Numbered from the stretch's first letter, positions 1 through 13,753 are shown. The stretch is DNA of 64,000 nucleotides from Fomitopsis serialis (GCF_022376445.1 NW_025955077.1:62001-126000); one strand, 5' to 3'. The notes: generated from the sequence alone by a model not told the origin. Numbers and translations: made by a program.

Positions 1-692
1 CAACCCTGGTGATGCACGCGAGTCAGCTTATTAGGCTACATAACGCTGAATGCTGCATACGCAATGATGATGACTCCCCATAGGAAGGTAGCTACTCGGG
101 GATGAGCTATAGGTCGTATTCAAGCGCGTCGTGGACCAACTTATCGAGAACACTCTCCCTGAGTGGTAACGTTGCAAGAGCCAGCCCATGGGGTAGTTGC
201 CAATCAAGTAACCAAAGCTGCACTGCTCAATGTACGGTGGCATGATCCGCCAAAGGGACTTACTAGAAAGCTGTAGACAGCACGGTCGGCGAAGTTCGGT
301 ACGAAAGCATAGAAACGCACTCACAACTCGCCAACCATGGCCACTGATTGCCTCCGGCATTGAGGTCCGTCTTCATACCATAGAGGTTACCATAGTTGAG
401 CCTGACGGGAAGAGCATTGGTTGATAGTTTCGAGCATGCGATCTGCAGAGTGACCTACGCGGTCTTGTCCACTGGCAGCCCCGTGTGAGCGACGTTCTGT
501 AGACGAAAGATGGGTAACACTCACGATAGCTGAGTCCTTGTGAAATGCACAGCTGTAGAGAATTAAGGGGCTCCGCTACCGTGCAGAATTGTGATTCACC
601 GCACCATGGGAAGAATGAACATGTCAATCTTCAGCGCGATCCTATAGCAGTCCGTCTGTTACATCACTTCCCCAAGTCTGATCGACCATGAC
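1..692. other. No recognisable gene
   Basis: Only short overlapping open frames without motifs or credible splice structure are visible. No RNA gene or repeat was recognised here. Confidence 0.4.
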
Positions 693-896
693 CTACTTGC
701 GAGTTTCCGTCTTCGTGACCTGCACCCCAGCTTTCTTGGCTGCCTCGAACTCCGACAGACCAACATTGCCTTCCTCCGGGATGACAGGAAGAGTATCGAC
801 TGCTACCTTCTCCGCGTCCTTCACCTTCAGCTCGGGCAAGGACTGAGACTTGGACGAAGGGTCACCCTTGTAAACAGAGCTTTCGCGGTCAGACAT
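693..896 (-). CDS. Small hydrophilic hypothetical protein
   Basis: The ORF encodes 67 residues, rich in Lys, Glu and Ser, with no membrane segment or signal peptide. The composition (SDRESSVYKGDPSS near the start, a basic tail ending TKTETRK) looks like a genuine small soluble basidiomycete protein rather than an antisense shadow. The stop codon TAG overlaps a possible splice donor (GTAGGT), so the frame could continue into another exon that I could not identify. I do not recognise the family and assign no function. It is divergently oriented relative to the eIF3a gene. Confidence 0.4.
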   Translation of the reverse strand: MSDRESSVYKGDPSSKSQSLPELKVKDAEKVAVDTLPVIPEEGNVGLSEFEAAKKAGVQVTKTETRK

Positions 897-2572
897 GCAA
901 CTGCTGCACCTGTCTTCGAAGAATGGGATCAGCCAGCGTGTCCGAACGGCTTGCCATGCGTTTTGTAGTAACTACCCTCCTCGCGCGAGTGGTCATCCTC
1001 CTTGGCCCCGACTCATATCGCGAAAATCACGCACGATCAGGAACGGCGAGCTGGCCTAGTCGGCATCTCATAGCAGAGACTGATGCCGAATAATGGACAC
1101 TCGCGAACGGCCAGACGGCGCGCCGAAGAGCGAGCGACCCGCGCCATGCATAGCTGCGCTATCGCAAGGATGGTGGAACTTGCGATAAGCAGTGGGAAAA
1201 GTCTAAGGTACAAGCCGGCATGGCATAAAGCTCGAGAGTCGTCGGTGCAAGCACAACTGAGCTTCAACTTGACTGCTTGTGCGAGAAGTGATTGTATAGG
1301 GTGGTCGTCGGAGCGCACTGCAGTTCGGAGTCTTCGCTGTCAACGGCGTCAGCAATATCAACCCCATACCACCTGCTGCGAAGATAGGCAAAGCAAGCTA
1401 GAAGATGCATGTCGATCTTCGTACCTTAGCTCAGCGACGTAGACTTTCTATGATGACCAGGTAATCTCCGGATCTGCCTGGCAGGCAATGCGGTGCGTGG
1501 CCACTTGAACTACGAACAAGTCTCCTCCGAATCATTAGTCTTGCCAATCATTGCTAGCTGACGTTGGCGTTACTTACGGCTTGCGTGTCTTGGACATCGA
1601 CAGAGTACGCACGCGGCCACAGGCCAGTAACGCTTGTACAGAGCACGGCAGCTTGGCCGGCCAAGTTAATACTTCGCAATGTCCGTCCCCGATCCGTCCT
1701 AGTCACAACTCGATAGCTGATGGCGACCTACCTTCAGTTATCTTCGCCGGAAATCACCGGAAATGACCCTTAGTGTAGCTGCAATCGGGGCCGGTATGCC
1801 CTCCCTCTCCTGACCAAATGGTATGTATGTGGTGACACGCAATGGGATGCCGGACCGTCAGGTGCACTACTGAGCACGATCTGAACAGGAACAAATGATG
1901 GGGTATTTGAGTTGTGAGCGCAGTGACTCGAACAATTTGCGCACCTCAGAGAGACATCACAGACAGAGCAAATGACCGCGTCTTCATTGCTGCAAACGAA
2001 ACCAGAGCTACCCAGGGCTTAGTACCAAATCAAAGTGGCCGGTTTACACCCTGCGAGCGAGAGAGAAGTTCATGGCGTCTGGCGGTGCAATCGAACAACA
2101 CCAATTGGTCGGCATCGGTGGATTGCGGAACACCGACAGATTGAGCTCAAACATTAATTGCACGAGCATTCGTCGAGGATGAAAGCTAAGCGCATTCCGT
2201 AGCAGTACAAAGGCAAGGAAGCTGAATCATATGGGTGGAACAGAGCTCGTGGGGAAGGGAACCAATAAGCCAATTCTTATCGGCGCCAGAAAACAGGGAT
2301 AGCTGAGCACTTTCATAAGTCAGTAAAGCTTGGAACTCCGCAATTCAGCCGTAAGCCACGAAACCTTAAGCATACACCGCGTGTCCCACACGTCCATCGT
2401 CACCGCAAATTCTGCGCACGCAGCCTGCTGCTTATCATCGACGACCACCGAGCCTTTCAAGTCGCCCTGTTGTAGGCGAGTCGCTCGGGAGTATCCAAGC
2501 AACAAGTGAGTCGTTGTTTCGCAGCTTGAGCGAGAACTCCCTAACGAGCCTTTGCAGAAAAACGACTTCACC
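897..2572. other. Intergenic region upstream of eIF3a
   Basis: No ORF here shows a recognisable domain. The last few hundred bases must contain the promoter and 5' leader of the eIF3a gene, but I see no clear TATA box, which is usual for a housekeeping gene. Confidence 0.4.
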
Positions 2573-5500
2573 ATGGCGCCGTTTTCCAAGCCAGAGGCGA
2601 TCCTCAAGCAGGCCGAAGGCCTTGTATCAGTCGGGCAGATGCACGCAGCTCTGCAATCATTGACGGAGATGTTTTCTTCAAAGCGGTTCCGCTCAGCACC
2701 TCTCGTATCGCTCGAGCCCATCATGATTCGTTTCATCGAACTCTGTGTCGACATGCGCAAAGGGCGCACAGCCAAGGAGGGGCTGATGCAATACAAGAAC
2801 ATCGCGCAGAATAGCAGCGTTGCCTCCATCGAGGTCGTCATCAACCGCTTTATCCAGCTAGCGGACGCAAAAGTGCAGGAGGCGCAGGAGAAGGCGGAGA
2901 AGGCAGTTGCGCTCACGGATGTGGATGATCTCGAGGCGAGCGAGACACCGGAAAGTATCCTCCTCGGCGCTGTGAGCGGGGACCAAAACAAGGACAGGAC
3001 CGATAGGGCTCTCGTCACGCCATGGCTGAAATTCCTATGGGAGAGCTACCGCACGGCTCTGGAGACTCTGAAGAACAATGCTCGGTTAGAGAGCATCTAC
3101 CAGGTGGGTATCCACACGTTGTAGATCGTCTGAAGCTACGTCACCGCCACTTTCATGCTAATCACCTCGCTTCCCACAGCAAATCGCCCAACAGGCATTC
3201 CGTTTCTGCTTGAAGCACGAGCGGAAAGTTGAGTTCCGACGGTTATGCGAGACTCTCCGTCTCCATCTTGCAAACGTAGCCAAGTACGCTCATCAGACCC
3301 ACTCCATCAACCTCTCCGACCCCGACACCCTCCAGCATCACCTCGACACACGCTTCGCGCAGCTCAATACCTCAGTCGAGCTCGAGCTCTGGCAGGAGGC
3401 GTTCCGGTCTGTCGAGGATGTACACAACCTCCTCACCATGGCCAAGAAGGCACCTCGTCCCGCAATGATGGCGAACTACTACGAGAAGCTCACACGGATC
3501 TTCCTCATGAGTGGCAATGCTCTCTACCACGCCGCCGCCTGGAGCCGGTATTACGCCATTGTCACCGCGATAGGTGGCAAGTCGGAGGAGGAACTGAGTC
3601 GGCTGGCGGGACAGGTGCTTGTCAGTGCTCTGGCTGTGCCAGTCGGTTTGCAGGGTGAGGAGAGCGCGGCAGAAGAGGGCAAGGGCAAGAATGCGCGATT
3701 GACCGCACTGCTTGGTCTGACCAAGACTCCCACCCGCACTAGCCTCTTGAAGGACGCAGTCAGTCGTTGTCTTCTCTCCGAAGTGATGTCTACTCATGTC
3801 TAAGTTAGCTCGCGCGCAACGTATTGAAGCTGTCGCCGAAGTCAGTCAAGGAGCTGTACAACGTTCTCGAGGTCACGTTCGACCCGCTTACCCTCTGCTC
3901 CTCAGTCGAGCCCCTGCTCAAGGCCTTTCCAAGCGACAGCACCTATGCGTCCTACCTTCCCCTACTCCAGCGCGCCCTGCTTTCGCGCCTGCTCTCGCAG
4001 CTGTCTCAGGTGTACTCTACCATCAAGATCAGCACCCTGTACGAACTCGCTGCACCCATTCGGGATCTCGACCGAGAGGGCACGAAGGTCTACGACGAGG
4101 AGCAGATCGAGGCCTACGTCATGGGCTGTGCCCGCCGGGGAGAGCTGAACGTCCGCGTTGACCACGCCGACGGTACTATCACCTTCGTCGACAGCCTCTT
4201 CGCCGCCGTCGAAGACCCGAGTTCGTCCACATCCACGGGCACCGGTGGCTCCGTGCAGCCCTCGACATCAGAGTTCGTGCGCACGCGCCTCAGCAGCCTC
4301 GCCTCGTGCCTGCACAACTCCCTCGCCACTATCCACCCGTTCGCGCCGCTCTCTGAGGAAGAGCAGCAGGCGAAGTTCACCACCCTCGTCGCTGCGGCTC
4401 AGGCGGAGCGCAAGGCGCTCCAGCTCCGTCGCGCGATCGTTGCTCGTCGCCGTGAGCTCTTGTCGGAGCTGTCGGTGCGGAAGGAGAAGGAGGAAGCCAG
4501 CCGCCGCGCGGAGCTCTCCCGTATTGAGAAGGAGAAGGAGTCCCGCAAGGCGATGGAGGATTTGCGCAAGAAGGAGGTCGAGCGGGCCAGGAGGAGATCG
4601 AAAACATCCGAAACGAGGAGGCGAGAAAGCTCGCACAAAGCCTCAAGGAGAAGGGTACGCTCAAGGTCGACATCGAAGTAGGTGTCTTCGTCTGTCACTG
4701 GTTGTTCGGAGTGCTGACGGTATTGGTCAGGACATGGACAACATCAGCACGGACAATCTGATGCGACTCCAGGTCGAACAGCTAGCGAAGGAGAAGAAGG
4801 ACGTCGCCGAGCGTATGCGCATTGTCGCCAAGCGCCTCGACCACATCGAGCGTGCGTACCGCAAGGAGGAGCGTCCTCTTCTTGCCAAGGACTACGAGAT
4901 CCAGCAGGAGAATGATAAGGAAGCCTTCGAGGCCGCTCAGAAGGCTCGTCTCGAGGCGCACCGGCTGGCGTATCAGCGCGACATGGAGACGAAGAAGCGG
5001 GTCGCGAGTATGATGCCCGATTACCTCGCCAAGAAGGAGGAGATTATGAGCAAGCAGAAGGAGGAGTTCCAGAAGAGACAGGAGCTCGCGCAGAAGAAGA
5101 TCGGGGAGGAGAAGGCGAAGCGCAGGGCGACCATCCTCAAGCAGCGCGAAGAGGAGCGCTCGCGCCTCGAAGAGGAGGAGAGAATCCAACGCGAGAAGGA
5201 AGAAGAGGAACGTCGGCTAGAAGAGGGTTTGTTCATTCCTCTACCCCTTGTCTCGTACGAGCTGACAGTGGTTACTAGAACGCATCGCAGAGGAGGAGCG
5301 TCGCGCAGCAGAAGAGGACGCCGAGCGCGAGCGCGAGGAAGCCAAGAAGCGCGAAGAAGAGGAGGAGCGGGCTGCAGCAATCAGGAAGCGCGAGGAGGAG
5401 CGGACGGCCATGCTCGAGCAAGTTCGCAGGCAACAGCAGCGCGAAGAGGAGGCGCTTGAGAGAGCCAAGGCTCGTCGCAACGCGCCGCCTGAGCGGACCG

Positions 5501-5861
5501 CGCCAGCTGCGGCACCTGTTCCATTGCGTGCAACGCCGAGCGGAGACACCTGGAGGCGGTCTACTGCAGCTGCAGCAACACCGCCGCCTGCCTCTCCTCG
5601 GCCCCGCGCTGCCAGTCCTGTCCGCTCAGAAAGCCCAGCGGCCGCTCCGAAGTACCGCCCTGGCGCACTGCAGGGTGGTGGCTGGCGTGCCAGAGAGGCA
5701 GCAAGGAAGGATGGAGACTTGCCCGCCATCAACACTTCCCGTGCTGCATCGCCTGCGCCCAGAACGCCAGCTGCTGCGAGGAGGAACCGCCTAAGGAGGA
5801 AGAGGGCTTCCAGACTGTCGAGAAGAAGACTGTCTGGCGGCCGCGCAGAGGCAGATTCTGA
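2573..5861 (+). CDS. TIF32: Translation initiation factor eIF3 subunit a, with two apparent 1-nt frameshifts
   Basis: This is the large scaffold subunit of cytoplasmic eIF3, which joins the 40S subunit and organises mRNA recruitment. The start sits in CACCATGG. Exons are 2573-3103, 3180-3758, 3809-4677, 4731-5226 and 5279-5861, about 1,019 residues. Family landmarks are the N-terminal helical repeats (PWLKFLWESYR, AFRFCLKHERKVEFRRLCE), the PCI region (NVLKLSPKSVKELYNVLEV) and the long charged coiled-coil tail (IENIRNEEARKLAQSLKEKG, then a Glu/Arg-rich stretch). It ends in the typical EEGFQTVEKKTVWRPRRGRF at stop 5859-5861. Frame is lost twice: near 4588 (GCC-AGGAGG, where one more C restores Gln-Glu-Glu-Ile) and near 5777. 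Both look like single missing bases in an essential gene, so sequence error is more likely than real loss. Its 3' end faces that of the Ca2+ channel gene 196 bp away. Confidence 0.93.
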
Positions 5862-6057
5862 TCGGTTCGCGACCTTATTGTGCTGTATGTTGTGTACCAG
5901 GGTGAATTAGTAGTCCCATTTTACTCTGAGCGATAAGTTACACAATAAAGTCTTACGCTAGTACAGTGCCATGGTGCCTACAATGGTGTGCAATATGTCT
6001 ACAGTCTACATGTGTCCCTCTAGAGTCCGGTGAATTATATGCAGCGAAGTAATGATT

Positions 6058-9000
6058 TTATGATTCCTCCTCTTCAGCCTCCAGCATCATCTCTGTCCAG
6101 TCGGCGTCAGTTTAGTATGAATGCGCGGTCACAGTACATACCATTCCAAACAGATCCCTGCATGGTCTCGAGAATGTTCTGCGCGTCGTCTACCGGAGAG
6201 TGAGGATCGCGTGCGGACATATCGGGGCTAGGGAAATCGTCAGCGTTGGTGCACGCGCTACTGAAGAGCCGACTCACGAAAGACCGGGACTGAGTGACAG
6301 CATGCTGATGTCACTCACCCTCCTCCGTGAATATGAAGTGAAGGAGAGTCAGGCATCAACGTATAATCCGGGAAACGATCGCCGAAGGTCGGCGACATAG
6401 GGGAGTCGGGATCTGAAAAGCGTTCCACAGAACTGTCTCGGCTAGGTGAGGTTATGTCGCGGGTGATGAGAACGGGGGTCGTGAGCAGGTCATCGACGAC
6501 GATGGCAGGTATGTCTGGGGAAGGAGTAACAATGAGAAGTCTAAACCGCGCCGTGCGACGGATAGCTCACCTTGATCCGCCATTTTCATACGCCGTATTT
6601 CGTCGCGTTTTGCTAAATACCGCCGTCGATAAGATATCATGAGTAGCAAAGACTGGACGCGGTCGAAGTCAACAAGGTCTGTGACAAGTTTGTTCGTTTC
6701 CGTCCGTATAACTAGGTCCTTCAGTCTGTTCAAGGCCCCTCAGTATCACAGTCAAATAGTGACACGCGATCACTCACACCAGAGCATCCCGATCGACAAT
6801 GAGCCTGTGATGCGTTAGGAGTAACAGCATATTTGTGAATGATATGCCCTTTCCAGGCTCGTGCGAGATCCGAGCTTCATGGTAGAGTCGATTATACAGA
6901 TTCTTCCTCCGCTTAATGGTAGCGCGATCTATGCCACCTAGCGTCGCACTCAATTTGCCAAGATCCATGCCCTCCACTATTGCTGCTGGCCAAGCAGAGT
7001 TTGAGGTTGGATCCGCCAGCGATTGCGCCATTATTCGTCGGATATTGAACTCGGCAGGATATATCCGGACCTCGAAGATCCCGCTCAGTTTCTGTAGAGA
7101 GTTAATACACCAGATCTGACGACTTGAGGAAAACCACTCACACCAAAGAAAGGCACAAAGCGGTCCCTCTCTAGGTACCCTGTCTTCGGATTGGCAAACG
7201 CGGCCCAGACTTTCTTGAAGTTACGCATTTCTTCACGTGTGATGGATTTTGATCCACCCGACATCTGGAACACATAGTAGAAACTCTCGACGACAACACC
7301 TGTTTAGGTGTCATCATCATTCGAAGACAGGAGAAGAAATCGATGCGCACCAACGAACAGGTTGACGAATATGTACTGAGACAGAATGTGAGACGATATA
7401 GCAGCATGTGATGGCAACAGACGACCCACCATGCTAAGCAGATTCCAAGCGATGAAGAGCGTGAACGCCCAGGTTGTGCTGCCACAATCGGAGTCGCCAT
7501 TAGGCAGGACGGTGCACCGGGGATACTCCAACGCACTTAAAGGATGTGAGACAGCGAGTACAATGTGTAGGCGTGCTGCACTCACAAGTCGTGCATGTAC
7601 TGGTTCCAGCCTTCCCTGCATGACAGATGGACGTGAGGGCCACGACATCGTACAAGATGGTAGATACTTACCCTGTCGTCATGAATGCAAGCATAACCAA
7701 TGATTTCGACATCGTCGTGTAGTTCTGGTATCTCGTTTCCGCCGAATTCCACTTCGTCATGCTGAATACCTCCATGTACATGATCGCAAAGAAAAGGAAG
7801 AGGATGATCCAGAGGAACAGTAGGCTGATGATCACTGGCAAGCTTGCCCTGCGCCGGACATGAGTCATTCATCCCTTCAGAGAGCGCACAACCACTTACA
7901 CGGCGGTCTTGAAGAATTTATTCAGAGAGTTCGTGCGCTGCACCAACTTGAAAGCAATTGAAGTGATGAACAACTTTTGCAACTGTTGAGTTGCAAATCC
8001 GCTAGGACCGAAATTGACAATAAAGGTTGTCAGAAGACTGCCCGTAGCGACAATGATGTCAAAGATATTCCAGCCATTGGCACTGAAACTGCGCCAGCCC
8101 AGACCGAAGAACCGCACCAGTGTGTCGATGGAATATATGATCGTGACCACGAAGAAGAATGTATCTGATGTTTTGATGTCAGGATTGCAGGACGAAAAAG
8201 AAAACCATAATCCATACCGCGCGTGCGATCGAGCGTCGAGGTGGTACCAAGTGTCTGAGTCCTGCCATTTCGATGAGTCGGAGGGTTCGACGACGAATGA
8301 GAAAACCGATGGCTCACATCAGAACGATTACATGGATAGTGAAAACCACCGTCATCATCCTGTGCCACCAACCGTGCTTATGCACTGCACGATCGAAGCA
8401 CCAGGCTCTGATACGCCATGATGGTCGACGCTTCGGTCGTTTGGAGGGGCGCTGCCGCTTGATCAACTTCTGTAAATCTATCCATTCTCGCTGAGGTTGT
8501 GTGAGATATGCCGAGCCGGTCTTCGAGGTAAAGTTGCCAATGATGATACTGATGCAACGGTGAGCGAACTGAATGTCATGCTATTCAGACCGCGACACGC
8601 ACCTGACGAAGAGGGTCAGAATGATGACCGCACCCAGAAGGTTATAGATCAGAAAGAAGATCGAATTGAACTGTCGCGCATTCGTCTGGGGCTGCTCGCC
8701 TTGTCCGATGAGACTCACTGCGACCGTGGTGACGTCGATCCAACCTTCCAACGAGACAATCTCGAACAAGATCAACAGAGACGCACGGAAGTTGTCAAAT
8801 GAGAATGTCGTGGACGGAGAGGGATCGGCCCACACCCGAGGGACCAAGAACCCAAATGAATCACCGTAGATTGTGTTCGAGTATTCATCGACGCATTGCC
8901 CCACGTTGGAGACGTTGGTGTCATTGCATTCCTTCATAAGACCGACGAATATGTTGAGACCCCACACAGCATACGGAATCATGTAGAGGATGGCCAAGAG

Positions 9001-12000
9001 ACAAGCATCCAGGATTCGTGCCACGCCAGAGATGATCAGCGATTCGAAGGTAGACCGCATGATGTTGATAAGTGTGATGAGGCGGAGGGCTCGCAAAGCC
9101 TTCAACGATCTCGTGAGACGACTGAGGCCGACGACGAAGATGAGACCGCTGAACAGATTGCCAAAATGCCAGCCAGGATGAGGAAGTCGAGGATGTTCCA
9201 GATACTTCGCACGTACGCATTCGGCGTGAAGGCAAATCCATCGGCGATGACCTTGATGATGAACTCCAGCAACAAAGTGAAACCGAATGTCGCTTCTGCA
9301 ATGTCAAACCAGGATCCGCGTAGTTGCCCGTACTGCAGCTGATAGTTGCGCCGGTATGTTGGGGTGGCTATCCACTCAACCACAATCCCACCGATGACAG
9401 CTAGTAGGAGAACGACCTGGAAGACTGGGTGCGCAATCGGAGACGGCTGTGCGCCGAATATACGCTCGCCGCCTGCCGGGGACACCAGCTTCTGGCAAAC
9501 TCGCCGGATGATGTTCTTGTGGGAGAACAGCCAGAATGTCTTGTCATAGGTAGGGTGATCGCGAATGAAGTCCGCCCTTCTCGCCCGTCGTTCGTAGATG
9601 ATGTCAGTTAAATCTTCCGCCGCGGCTGCCTCCGAGTTGAGGGTTGCCAACAATTCGCTGTGCCCTGGTCAGACATGCGGATATTCTGAGCTGAGAAGGG
9701 GCTTACAGATGCCGTTCGGTTTCCTCGTCTATTGCATCCTGAGGTGCCGCAGAGTCCCGACGATTTTTTCGCATTGCCGCGAGCGGCACACGGTCGGCAT
9801 CAGTCTCACCAGCAAAAAGCTTTTGTAGGTGGCGCAAATACGATTTAGCACTCTGTTTTTCAAAGATGCTTTGGGTCATAGGTTCCTACACATAGTGACG
9901 GTGAGGATCCAGAGATGCACGGCCGGGGTGAGGAAGCCAACTTACATCTGCCACTATCTTCTCCTGCATGGGATAAGAATCTACCAACGTCTTCTGCATT
10001 GGAAGGATGAGATCCGACGGCAACTGCTCAACCGCAATTGCCTTTGGTTGCGCCTTCATCCACCTGTACGGGTTCAGTCTGCGAAGCCACGGTATACGGG
10101 TCTCTTGTGGACGATGTGAGGCCCAGTAGTGGGAGGCTTGTCTACTCCGCTTCGAATTCTCGGCGATCTCGAAGTTCTCGTTAATGACCGCAATGAACAT
10201 TTGCAGCACAATGACTAAAGTCGCGTCAGAAGAGGCACAAACGAGGACGATAAAACGTACAGTTCGCAAGCGCAAACCACCCGGTCAGATACAAGACTAT
10301 GATGGGTGCCTGTCTGAGGGGAATCTCCGGATTTCCGGCACCATAGAGTACATCCGTCCAATTTTCCGACGAGAACAACTGATAGGCGGCGAGAAATGAG
10401 TTGTATATCTGGCCATAGTCGATATAGTTGCCTCGGGCAATGTCCCCCCGAAGCAATTGGACGCCAACTAGCGCAGCGACGAAGTTCAACAGGACGAGGA
10501 ACAACGTCATGTTTGCCAGACCATACATGTTTCCGAACACGGCGAGCTATGCACCAGTCAATACAAGTGCATTACAGCCGGGGGATTGTACTCACAAGCA
10601 GGGGCTTCATTCTTGGGATCTCCAGTATGACGCGGTAAAATCGCGCAAGCTGGAATATCGTGAACCACGGATAGACGTCCGAGTCATGGATACCCGGTAT
10701 TTGAATGATGCTTGACGCGATCGCGAGGAACAAATCCAGCAAGTTCTGTCCACGGAAGAAGAACGCACGCCAGTCTGGGAGATATGCGCCCACACGAATG
10801 AAGATCTCGATGTCGAAGGCCATAGTGATTACCAGTTCACCGATATTGAGGATCTGTTGGTGCGTAGTGCTCATGTTCACCTCACGAGTGGCTTGCAAGA
10901 TAAGTGAAGCGAGAGCCAAGGCAACCCAACACCAGCGGATGCTCTCGTAGACCTCCTTGATGCGGTTGCGCGTTGAGACGCGTCTGCCGTCCACCATGGT
11001 CCAACCCTCGTTGTTTTCATCATAGCAGGGGCCTCTCTAACGAGTAGTTTTCAGCTTCACAAAAGCAGACGTCATAAGAGAATTTACGTACATTGCTGCA
11101 CCAAAGGCACTTCTCTTCGTGTCTGACCTGATAGCCGCAAACGTATTTGTGATCACCGCGATGAAGAGGTTGATGAGCCAGAAGTTGAGCACAACAACGC
11201 AGGTGATGAAGAAGAGGCAGGACACGAAGAACTCCGCGTCCATCATGTTGTACATGATCGGAGACCACTATGAAATTGGCTATAAGCGGAAACCATGAAG
11301 TGCACCCTAGATATGACGTACGCCATTCGCCGAAGCGACAATGAAGACTTGCAAAGCGGAGTAGTAGATTGTGTCGAAACTCTCCATGTTGCTGTCTGGG
11401 TTCATCGGATCCTCCTGCACGAGAGCCACACCTAGTCAAGGAGGTGACACGAAGAGTGGCCATGCCACTTACCATGCAGATTTGACCAGCAGGGCAAATA
11501 TAACCCTTGGATGAACCGTATGTACCGTCTGTCTTGAGATAACCCATGACTTCGAGGGTGGTAGCGTTCACATAACCACCGCAATTCTGGGTCAGGTCCG
11601 TGTAATTTTCTACTCCCATGGTAGGCAATAGGTTGCACGAGCGGAGATAAGAACCCTTGAATGACTGTATCCCGATGATCCTTTCATACGCATTAGTTAC
11701 GACCTGCTATTGGATGAAGAGTGACTCACGAGAAAAGGATCATCGCGAACAATACGAAGTAGGCAACACTCGCAAGCAATGGACGGGCTGTCTTGAGGGA
11801 TCGCATGATCGTCTAGAACACCACAAGAGTCAACCGAAGATATATGAGTACTTCACGTCTCGACGTACGGTTGTACCGGATGTAATGGCCAAGAGCCTCG
11901 CAGTCCGCAAGACGCTCAGAGCGCGAAAGATACCGATGTGATATTCTCCCTGTTCGACGCCCGCAGTAGCCAGAGCGAAGGAAACCCAGAAGCCGACGAT

Positions 12001-13753
12001 AGCTACAAAGTCTATTCGGGTCCAACTATGCCGTAGGTACGGCACGTTCCGCTGCGTCTGCTGCCGTGCATTCGCGACACTCAGCCGAAATGGAAGAGCG
12101 AGGACATCCGGATTGTCCGACCGGAGTGCCGTTGAGAACACCGTCGGCTGGGAAGGATTGCGCATGTGCGCATGTACTTCTTGAGCTTTCGTGACCGCCG
12201 GTTCAAGAATCGCAGTGCGAGAGTTGGTGGTGTCTGACCGGCTATGCTGCGTAGATGGTGTGCGTTGGGGAGCAGAGGACGCAGGCGTTGATTGAGGTGG
12301 TTGGAGAGGGAGTGACATTGAATGGTGTTGTAAAGCGAATGGGCGGGCGAGATTATGTGCGAAATGCTGCAGTTTGTGGACGACGTTGAAGCGACGCGAG
12401 CGACTAGACGAGTGACCGAGGGATGCATTGCGAGACAGCGATGATGCATTGCGAGAGAGTGGCGTCTGTAGTTCCATGCGCATGGAAGGTATCGAGGGGT
12501 CCGGGTATTTGGAGAACGAGACAGACGTGAATAGCGACGACACAGGGACATCAGGGTCTAATAGAAAGCCCGAAACGCTCATTCGGGCGAAGGCCTCGAG
12601 CCTAGGGGGTGTTAGCGAGTTGCCCAGCAAGCATAGAACGCACTCACGTGAAGAAACAAAACAACGCAAACAGAGCATAGTCCTCCCACTGATGGAAGTA
12701 ACCTCTTAGATACAGCGGGTGCGGGGTGTTGCCGTTGTCGTCCACATCGAGAGCCGCCGATGTATGTGACTGTATTGTCAGCAGTACTGCATTGAAGATG
12801 ATTAGGAGGAGTATGATAGGTTCTGTCCATCTGCGAGCGAAGGTCACGTCGCGAACGTCTGCGCAGAGACGGCACACTCACGGATACACGAGGAAGCGGT
12901 ACATCGCCATACGGATCCTGCTCGTCGAGCCCAGGCAGCCAAGCGTGCGCCCGCGAATCGGGAGACTACGTGACAGGTCGGGCAGGGATGCGACCTCCTC
13001 CTCCTCGCCCGTGTCGTCCGCCTGCACCTTGTCCACGAGCGTGTGCTCCGGTGATTCATCCTCTGCGTCCGCGAGCCGCACATGGTCCTCGAGGCCGAAC
13101 CCGGCAAAATTCACGACACGTATCGACGCCCGACGCAGGTTTCCCGTCATGAGCTTGAGCGTGTTCCCCGTCTTCTTCAGCGGCGACGGCGATGCTCCGT
13201 AACGACTCGCTCGTCGTCGTGATCGCGCTGATCCGCCAACCGACCGCTCAGGGTCATCCTCGTCGGACAGAGCCCAACCCACACCACCCACACCTGTCTT
13301 GTCCATGTTGCTCGTTAACCGCGCCTCGTCGTCCTCCCGCTGCCCGTCCAGCGTGTCCCCTGACCCACGAAACTCTGAAATAAGAGACACAGAAGACGGA
13401 CCTGCCTGTGCTGTCTGGTAGCTACCTGTAGCATTTTCGTACCGAGTCCGGGTGTCGCGGTACGACATCTCGTGCCCGTACGGCCGCTCATCCATTGGTG
13501 AAGCGAACGGGTCGTCGTCGAGTCTCCAGCTCGATTTTGGTGGTTGTGGGTGCTCGATGTCGATGTGTAGAGGATCCTGCCCTGGTTCAACGCGTCCCCA
13601 ACTTGCGCGCCGACGCGCGAAGCTGCTCCGGGGTTCCGAGGCCATGAATGTAGGAGAAGTCGGGCGCGAGGTGACGCTAAGTCCAGCGGGTGAGCCAGTC
13701 AAGTCTACTGCCGATGTTGCAGAGTCCTTCGGTGAACGAGAGAGCCCATCCAT
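6058..13753 (-). CDS. CCH1: Cch1-type voltage-gated calcium channel alpha subunit (one apparent frameshift)
   Basis: This is the plasma-membrane Ca2+ channel that works with Mid1 in fungal high-affinity Ca2+ influx. About 20 introns of 40-60 bp separate the exons; the product is roughly 2,100 residues in four six-helix repeats after a ~290-residue cytosolic N-terminus. Pore segments in order are [36 protein letters not shown] and [12 protein letters not shown], giving filter residues N/E/E/E. The repeat III voltage sensor ([15 protein letters not shown]) keeps basic residues every third position. The last exons (6318-6261 and 6141-6093 are introns) give a C-terminus ending [15 protein letters not shown] at stop 6060-6058. 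Repeat III loses frame near 9157-9159 (GCAATCTG, expected GCAAATCTG). The 5' end is uncertain: I used ATG 13753, but another start with an upstream exon near 13958 is possible. Confidence 0.92.

Noticed and set aside
4158..4700. Alternative Arg/Ser-rich plus-strand frame across eIF3a exon 3
   Set aside because: Only its downstream part (from 4731) is coding; before that the conserved eIF3a frame occupies the other phase.
12844..13202. Plus-strand open frames over the Ca2+ channel N-terminus
   Set aside because: They are antisense shadows of GC-rich exons whose minus-strand reading is a conserved protein.
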